Assembly (NCBI RefSeq): GCF_036785885.1
Contig: NC_092322.1
Location: 37,965,994 to 38,029,993, forward strand
From: Coffea arabica
Lineage: Eukaryota > Streptophyta > Magnoliopsida > Gentianales > Rubiaceae
Length of the DNA: 64,000 nt
Direction of reading: 5' to 3'
Each line of letters opens with the position of its first letter. Position 1 is the first letter of the stretch. Shown here piece after piece: positions 52,272-64,000 of this stretch. The notes below the pieces were generated by a model. It ran no database searches and was not told the DNA's origin. It saw nothing but the letters and a program-made list of their open reading frames with translations. Position numbers and translations under genes: made by a program.

Positions 52272-53197
52272 CTGATTTTGCAATTCAAGTCGAGCTAAAC
52301 ATTATTGTAAAAGCGCGACTTATTTATCCTTTCAGTTATTAAACTACAACAAACTCTAAACTTAATCTATCTGGATTACGTGTAGTAGCTTGTCCTACAC
52401 AAGAATTTGCCAATATAATTGACGAGACAAAACATTAATTATATTATCATATGGTCATGAAATCGACCACAATTTTATTCTAACACAGTTTGCAGGCTCA
52501 TTTTTAGATGCAAATCCAATTTCCATCATCTAAGCTTTGTTGACATTTTTAACTCTCAAGTAAGCTGCACGTCATTTTTCTCTCAACATCCTATTGAAGA
52601 CGATCTTGAAGCCATCCTCTCTGTGCTAGTCTGTAGCAAAACTAACAAAGAAAATAAAAAGGCTATGTCAAGAAAAGGAAAAGGCTGAAGTTGATAGAAT
52701 AGGTTATCAAAAATTTCTCAAGATGCATTCTATAAATGTCACAACATTTGCAAGATATAGAGAATAAACCTGTATATTGTTAATGGAACTCAAAATTCAG
52801 AGTTATTGCAACTGGTAACAATGAAAAGAGAAGGGAAAAAAGCTCATTAGCCGACAAATTAGTTTTAATAGAAACAGGTAGATGGGACAAAAACTTGTAG
52901 TGATCATAATTATTTCTCCAATGTCTAAGCAATTCATTTGGAGATCAAACCTGAATTTTATAGACAGAAGCCAAAATTCAGATTTGTAGGGAATCTGGGC
53001 TATGGTAAAGGGTGTTAATGTAGATGGGAGGAAAAAAAAGCCTAATTTCAGATTTATAGGGAATCTGGGCAATAGTATGGAATGTTAATGCAGATGAAAG
53101 ATAAAACCAAAAAAAAAAAAAAAACAACTGCATAAGGGAAGGTAAAAGGCTCATTATAAAATATACCACTGCGCCTAGGCCAAGTTGAAGTGAGCAT
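52272..53197. other. Non-coding upstream of the exonuclease relic
   Basis: No exon is recognised; the expected first zinc-finger exon is not visible. A diverged ~65-bp tandem pair (GGGAATCTGGG...GTTAATG) lies at about 52975-53100. Confidence 0.5.
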
Positions 53198-53736
53198 TAG
53201 GGTAAGTTTCACATAACCCATGTGCTTTTGCACAATACTAGGTGACTCTATTAAAGATTAACAATGGACAAAACAGGAAACTGCAATTAACCAATACTCG
53301 CTCTAAAATTGTGTGTGATGAAATTATAATATATTCACATAATCTTTGATTTTGCACAAATATCGACTTAACCTTCATATAATTTTGTATTTACCAACAT
53401 AATTCCCCCTTCTAATTTTATTCAATGTCGTTAGACCCTTAATAATTAAGTTAGGTCAATATTTGCATTTCAACTAATGGCATTATAGATATTATTTTTT
53501 TCATTAAATTTTTGCTTTACATAAAATCACATTATATGGATATTTTGAAATTTTAGGAAATTAATGTGGTGTCATGCAAAAACACATGGGTTTATGAGTA
53601 ATTTAGCTTAAGAATTATTGTAAAATCATGATTTAATCATATCACATAAAATCACAATTATGGATATTTTGAAACCTTAGGAAATTAATGTGGTGTCACG
53701 CAAAAGCACATGGATTTATGAGTAATTTACCTTAAG
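53198..53736. mobile_element. Inverted-repeat (MITE/MULE-like) element
   Basis: The left end (GGTAAGTTTCACATAACCCA, TGTGCTTTTGCAC) is the rough inverse of the right end (GCAAAAGCACATGG...AGTAATTTACC). It is about 540 bp with no coding sequence. The copy A counterpart is cut by the window start. Confidence 0.55.
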
Positions 53737-54726
53737 AATTATTTTAAAAAGCACGATTTAATCATATCATATCAGTTGATAACTTTAAGATATTTTGTAC
53801 GTATCTATCTTTATTAAGGCTCTACCGTGCACTAAGTTAAAAGTTCGACCATTGCTGGTGTATAAGAAGTGAAGCACCGTTCTTCCCTTCGACAAAAAGT
53901 TCAAAGGGTGCAGTAGTGCACTTAATTGGTTTAGAGATAAGTTCTCTCCCTCTAACCCGCATATATTGCCTGGTTGGAATCCGCCCTTCCCAAGTAGCGT
54001 AGGATTAAGATGAAATTCTAATGACTGGAAAAAAAAAATCTGTCTGTATTAGGTGTAGTAACTTGTACTACATAATATTCTGTCAATATAATTGCTGAGT
54101 AAAACAATACATTATTCATAATAGGTTATCGTATTCCACCATAATAATATTCTAATACAATTTGCGTGCTCATTTTCAATCACCTAAACATTTTTGTCTT
54201 TTTTAACGAATCCCTTCAAGGGATTGGTTTTGCGGTTGACATTAAGGGCCACTTGGTTCTTACTTTGGAATTGGAAAGGGAAATAGAATAATGGATAGAG
54301 GGCCTACTAATGAGGGTTTTGGTCAATTTCTCCCAATTTAGTTAGGAATCATGAATGGCCAAATTTTAAGGCATGATTTCAATATTTTAATTTCCATTAT
54401 ACTGGACCAAGCGTGCAGTATTGGAATTATTGTATTTCCAAGTACCAAAACCCCTAAACCAAGTGGCCCCTAACATTTCTGGCAACGTTGTATTGGAGAT
54501 ACGGTTTCCAGTAATTGAAGCAATCGACTTTGTATTTGTTAAACAAGAACTTACGAGAATGTCAAATTATTCAGCCTTCTCGGATATTATACCAAATCTT
54601 TTTAGTATTAGTTTAATTATTCAACAAACTACTTGTTTTATTATTATTCAATTGTGGTTTCGGATTGTTAGTATGATTTGATAGTTTAGTTCTAACTTCA
54701 AATTAGATTTTGTCAGTGAATGGTCT

Positions 54727-54734
54727 TATATAAA
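54727..54734 (+). promoter_or_regulatory. TATA box of oxidoreductase copy B
   Basis: TATATAAA lies 182 bp upstream of the ATG at 54916, conserved with copy A. A longer CGTTT run follows. Confidence 0.55.
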
Positions 54735-54915
54735 GACCTTTTCTGGCTTGTTAATGTATCATTCCTATCAATAAAGTCACCTCCCAGTTTCGTTTCGTTT
54801 CGTTTCGTTTCGTTTAGTCGTCTGTCTTTTCCTCGTTTGTCCACAGCAACGTTGCGATTTAGCTCTGATTCATAACTTGGGTTGTTTTAACATATTACTT
54901 GAGGGCCTACAGGCC

Positions 54916-56410
<1,495 letters not shown>

Positions 56411-56414
56411 TCCT

Positions 56415-56898
56415 CTGTCCAATATATCTGTCCATTTTTCTTGTCCAATACAAAACTACGTAGTTTCAATTGCTAATACTATTGATATGACACATAACAT
56501 TGAATGCATATTTAGGAAGTGTTTGGTAAACGGTTTCAAATTCAATAATATCCACAAATGATGTTTGTTTATGCCTAATTGTATCCATAGTTTTCTACTT
56601 TGGAATTATACGCTGCATGGCTCAGATGAGATTAGGCAAGCATTTGAGGATGAGATCCTTGAATTTGTCAGAGTTGCAGTTACGTGTAATCATGTTGATT
56701 CAGAAAGTAGGAGTTGCAGTTACGTGTAATCATGTTGATTCAGAAAGTAGGCCGTCCATGCTAAAATTGAATTTGAAACTCATTTACCAAATACTCTCCA
56801 AATATGCATTCAATGTTATGTGCGACATCAACAATATTAGTTAGTGGAACTATGTAATTTTGCATTGAATAGAAAAAATGAACAGATATATTGGACAG
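56415..56898. mobile_element. Foldback MITE in the last oxidoreductase exon
   Basis: Arms of about 130-150 bp are inverted repeats (CTGTCCAATATATCTG at 56415 and its complement ending at 56898). I found no clean target duplication. The loop holds a perfect 40-bp tandem duplication (56671-56710 and 56711-56750). It disrupts the end of the reductase coding sequence. Confidence 0.8.
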
Positions 56899-57262
56899 AA
56901 GATCACATTTTCATTTTCCTATCTTCAAATATATCCAGCTCCATGATCAAGATTCGAATCATTGCTATCTCCAATCCCTGGACGCATCATATCCTTTTAC
57001 TGGAAAGAATTCTGGATTGCTAATAACAGTAAATGTAATTGCTAATAATAATAAATGTAATTGCTAGTTCTATTAAGTATGTACAAAGCTTGCTAGTCCT
57101 ATTTCTTTTTATATTACGTAACAAAGCGCGAAAACTTCTCATCATCTTCTTCAGCTTGTCTCTGATTGCCTGAAAAGGCATCCCTCCATTTGAGGTATAC
57201 CATATATCCATATGCAGCTCTCGAACTTTTTTCTTTTACTACTTCTTTTTGTTACCCATCAC

Positions 57263-57296
<34 letters not shown>

Positions 57297-57309
57297 CCCT
57301 TTCAATGGA
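56899..57309. other. Non-coding, with a 30-A run
   Basis: No gene is recognised. A run of 30 A lies at 57264-57293 after TTGTTACCCATCACC and may be a retroposon tail, though no target duplication was identified. Confidence 0.45.
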
Positions 57310-57572
57310 GTAAGGGGATGTTCAGCGTCAGCTTCTCCTATGTTATCTTAAAACTACCCATACATTAAAAAAGCAACTTTTAACACATTGAGATGTCATA
57401 AATGGGGAGTACTGTCTGGTCGACTATAACATGCTAAATTGTAATTATTGGTGTATATATTAATTTGGTGGCATCAAGCAAATGACAATCTTCACTTCTG
57501 CTATACATAATAAAATTTCAATAATTGCTATGGCTGCTGGAATCCGAGCCCCAGCAATAATAGTCAGACCTT
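57310..57572 (-). pseudogene. 3' fragment of the exonuclease gene
   Basis: It matches 47871-48003 plus 48700-48834: the 3' flank and final codons of the exonuclease relic, here SDYYCWGSDSSS then NY and a stop on the minus strand. Similarity ends abruptly at GGTCTGAC/CTTGATAG. It is a separate, shorter copy about 9 kb away. Confidence 0.75.
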
Positions 57573-57983
57573 GATAGAGAAACACAATGTAAAGACATGT
57601 TGTTTTAACTTTAAAAAGGTTATATTGGATAAACATCCTAAATCCATTCAATGGAATGATTAATTGAGTAAAACAATCGTGACGAAAGAAGAATTTTTAA
57701 AGTTGAAGAGGTTGAGAGATTTCATTTCTATCATACTTTTAGCATTAAACTTGATTCAAGTATTTACATTTATCCCCCTTTATCATCAATAAATTAAAAT
57801 GAGATTCAATAAAAAGGCAGAGGAACACGAAGTAAAATTGCAAAGGCTTGAAAATAAAAAGTAAAATTGTAATTAAAAGTGTAGTGTAAAACCAAACATT
57901 ATCTTAGTTTCTGACCAGATAAGTTAATACAGAAAAATATTATTTTAGTGAGAAAAGGTAATTCTAAAAATGTATTAAAAATT
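57573..57983. other. Non-coding AT-rich DNA
   Basis: Nothing is recognised. It ends in the left copy of the TTAAAAATT target duplication (57975-57983). Confidence 0.45.
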
Positions 57984-59223
57984 GGGATAATTTCAGAAAC
58001 CTCCCCTGAGGTTTCTGACAGTCTCACTCACCTCCCCTGAACTTTGCAAAATATCATATACCTCCCTTGTTAGATTATTGGGCCCTAGTGATATCATTGA
58101 TAATGAATTGACAGATATACCCTCATAACTTATGATATATTTTGAAGCTATTTTGACAAAATTAGTTAAATGAGTAATAGAGATATAACTTTTGATATAA
58201 CTTATGATATACCTTGTATTCCACTTTACACTTTTTATACGTAGTACAATCACCAATGAAGTGTTTAGCACTAGTATTACCTTTCTCTAAAGTCATGCAT
58301 TTCATGTGTTTTTTTGTAAGACAATTATCTAGTGTAACTCATTACTTATATTTGGGTAAATTTGGTTTTCAAAAATTCAATGACGTAAATTGTATATTAC
58401 ATCATCTCATAAAGCGATGCAACACAATTTGGGTTATTGAATTTTTTGAAAATCAGATCTACCTAAGTTATGGTATTCAAACGAAGCTTGTTGAATAAAT
58501 TCGACTAACTACAGTGTGAATTAATTTTATTTTTTTTAAAATCTCAACTAAAGTATCTAGCACTAAATGAAATGAAGTATCTTGCTACTTCATTTCATTT
58601 TCCATAGAGAAAATCGCCAAAGAGTTCTTAAACTATTGAGAATTTGGTTATTTGATCGTTACACTATTTATTTAATTGCAATTGCCATTCACTCAATTAA
58701 CCAAATAGTGAAAATTTTTTTGTGACTTAACTAGTAAAAATTTATACTTTTATTCACTCAAATAATATTTTTTTTATGACTTAACTAATAAAAATTTATA
58801 CTTTTAATCACTCAAATTATAAAACTATACATTTTTTTTATATCACCAGAAGTATGTTTCAATTAATTGAATGATCATATTAGCTAAATAAATGTCTAAT
58901 AGCTAAAACAAAAAAATATAAATAGCATTGTAACATTGTTTGAAGAAACCATCTGCATTTGTCTCTATCTGGTTCAACTTATTACTTCTTTTTGTTTTTT
59001 TCCTTTTGCTTTAGCTCAAGTTGTGGATAAGCAAAAAGGGCATATGTGGAACACAAATATCATCTCACTCCTAAAAATATTTTTTTAATGCTCATTTTTC
59101 TGACATGGGCTAATCTTGTTACTCCAACTATAAGTTCGGGGAAGGTATCTGATATTTTGTAAAGTTCAGGAGAGGTGAGTGAGACTGTCAGAAACCTCAG
59201 GGGAGGTTTTCTGAAATTATCCC
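57984..59223. mobile_element. Non-autonomous MULE-like element (1,240 bp)
   Basis: Terminal inverted repeats of about 100 bp begin GGGATAATTTCAG and contain CCTCCCCTGAGG. The flanking 9-bp direct repeat is TTAAAAATT (57975-57983 and 59224-59232). Long repeats plus a 9-bp duplication fit Mutator-like elements. The inside is AT-rich with a perfect 15-bp-stem hairpin at 58565-58600 and no transposase. Confidence 0.9.
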
Positions 59224-60664
<1,441 letters not shown>

Positions 60665-61270
60665 CATGGAGAAGCTAGCTTAATTACGTTGTTGTGGGGA
60701 TTTATGTCGGACTATATTAATTTCATCATCCATTTGAAACTAGAGTAGATAGATAGATAGATTTGAAGGATAATACCTCGTTAAGTGTGATTATTTGGAG
60801 AATTTTGTGTATTTACAGTTTGCATTACAAGTGGATTAGGATGTAATAACCCTTTTGCCACAATAATCAATGCTTTCGCGTTCCAAGTTGTAGCTCGTAG
60901 ATCAGACAAACTTTGATGTTCATACTGGCTTCAAATTTAGAAGATTAAAATTCTAGATCTCAAAGAAAAGCTCAGATGGTTAACAGGTCAACTGATGCAT
61001 AAAACAGGCATAATGAAAGATTGTTTCAGGTCAGAAACTCGTTGCCATACCAGCAAAACCAAGTTTTAGCTTCAATTATTTCTTCATAGCTCTTCTTGAA
61101 TGCAAATGGCCCTAGTAGCAGACAGCTTGTTTACTACTGATCCTGATGACAAAGTTAAGAAGTAACCTAACCTGTGATCTGATGAAATCAAAGGAATTTA
61201 GGCAATAAAAATCAAACATGTAAATAATAAAAAAGATTTGCAATCCAGTGAGTGCTCTATATGTGTTTCT
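60665..61270. other. Spacer between convergent GST copies (B)
   Basis: Matches 3939-4534. A GATA microsatellite lies near 60746-60762. No gene. Confidence 0.6.
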
Positions 61271-63602
<2,332 letters not shown>

Positions 63603-64000
63603 TTTTTCAGATGATTTGCATCAAAATAAGAGAAGTTACAGGATTGATTTGGTATGAACACTTGCATAATTTGTCAACTGTATAAATTTTAGTACTCATA
63701 TGTCAATTTTATAGGTGATTAGAGCATTACTTGATGGATTAATTTTTTTAATTCGTTGAAATTTGAAAGGGTTGTTATCTAGTGTAATTTAAGTAAAAAA
63801 AAAAAAAAAGAGACAGAATACTGGCATCTGAGTACTTAAACTATATTTCAACTACTGTGCAACATTTTGACTAGGCAATTCTCTATCTCTATGGTTAGAA
63901 CTTAGAAGTTGGAACTCCGCCTTGTCCTCATATGTGCATAAACTATGGAATACAGTACGAGAAGCCAGAGAGTTAGAGCTGTACCACACTAAGGTCGCGT
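63603..64000. other. Intergenic tail of the window
   Basis: AT-rich non-coding DNA upstream of the last GST relic. No feature is recognised. Confidence 0.5.

Noticed and set aside
52803-53169. Minus-strand frames rich in Phe/Ile
   Set aside because: They cover a diverged ~65-bp tandem pair and A-runs; no homology is recognised.

Overview
This is plant nuclear DNA, probably from a flowering plant and most likely a eudicot. It is AT-rich, its genes have short GT-AG introns, and most of it is nested LTR retrotransposons, MITEs and decayed gene copies. I cannot name the species. The host genes are a tau-class glutathione S-transferase (GST) cluster, an enone/quinone oxidoreductase (2-methylene-furan-3-one reductase or AOR type), and a broken C2H2 zinc-finger DEDDh RNA exonuclease gene. 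Only one gene looks intact: the GST on the minus strand at 5995-6909.

Layout. 1-4819 and 53436-61591 are two direct copies (A and B) of one segment, roughly 2% different by eye. Each carries, in order, an oxidoreductase copy (+), a GST pseudogene (+) and the second exon of a GST (-). Copy A has gained a hAT-like MITE, a SINE and a small tandem duplication. Relative to B it lacks about 4 kb, including the downstream oxidoreductase exons. Copy B keeps those exons but has an in-frame stop and a foldback element in the last exon. More minus-strand GSTs follow each copy: 4972-5287 and 5995-6909 after A, 61840-62129 and 62714-63602 after B.

7.0-46.9 kb is a transposon nest. The oldest layer is an Athila-like Ty3/gypsy fossil (+ strand, 8822-46848) with an env-like ORF. 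Inserted in it is a block with Tat/Ogre-like LTR ends (17147-44194, GGGAG target duplication). That block contains a young, nearly whole Sirevirus-type Ty1/copia element (21014-30943, AATCA duplication), a 5.5-kb solo LTR (31440-36990, CCTCT duplication) and an inner piece of a second Athila-like element in reverse (37505-40850).

46.9-53.2 kb holds short inverted-repeat elements and the exonuclease pseudogene (minus strand, 48777-52271). It is interrupted by a gypsy-type solo LTR in an exon, a copia-type solo LTR in an intron and a 261-bp MITE at an exon-intron junction. A fragment of its 3' end recurs at 57.3-57.6 kb inside copy B.

Together the region reads as a stress/detoxification gene cluster growing by local duplication and decaying quickly under transposon load. 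I see no RNA gene, CRISPR array or bacterial-type operon, and no clear new biological system. The best leads are the exonuclease gene broken by several insertions, the chimeric GST, the unpaired 27-kb nested block, and a domain shared by the env-like ORFs of the copia and gypsy elements.
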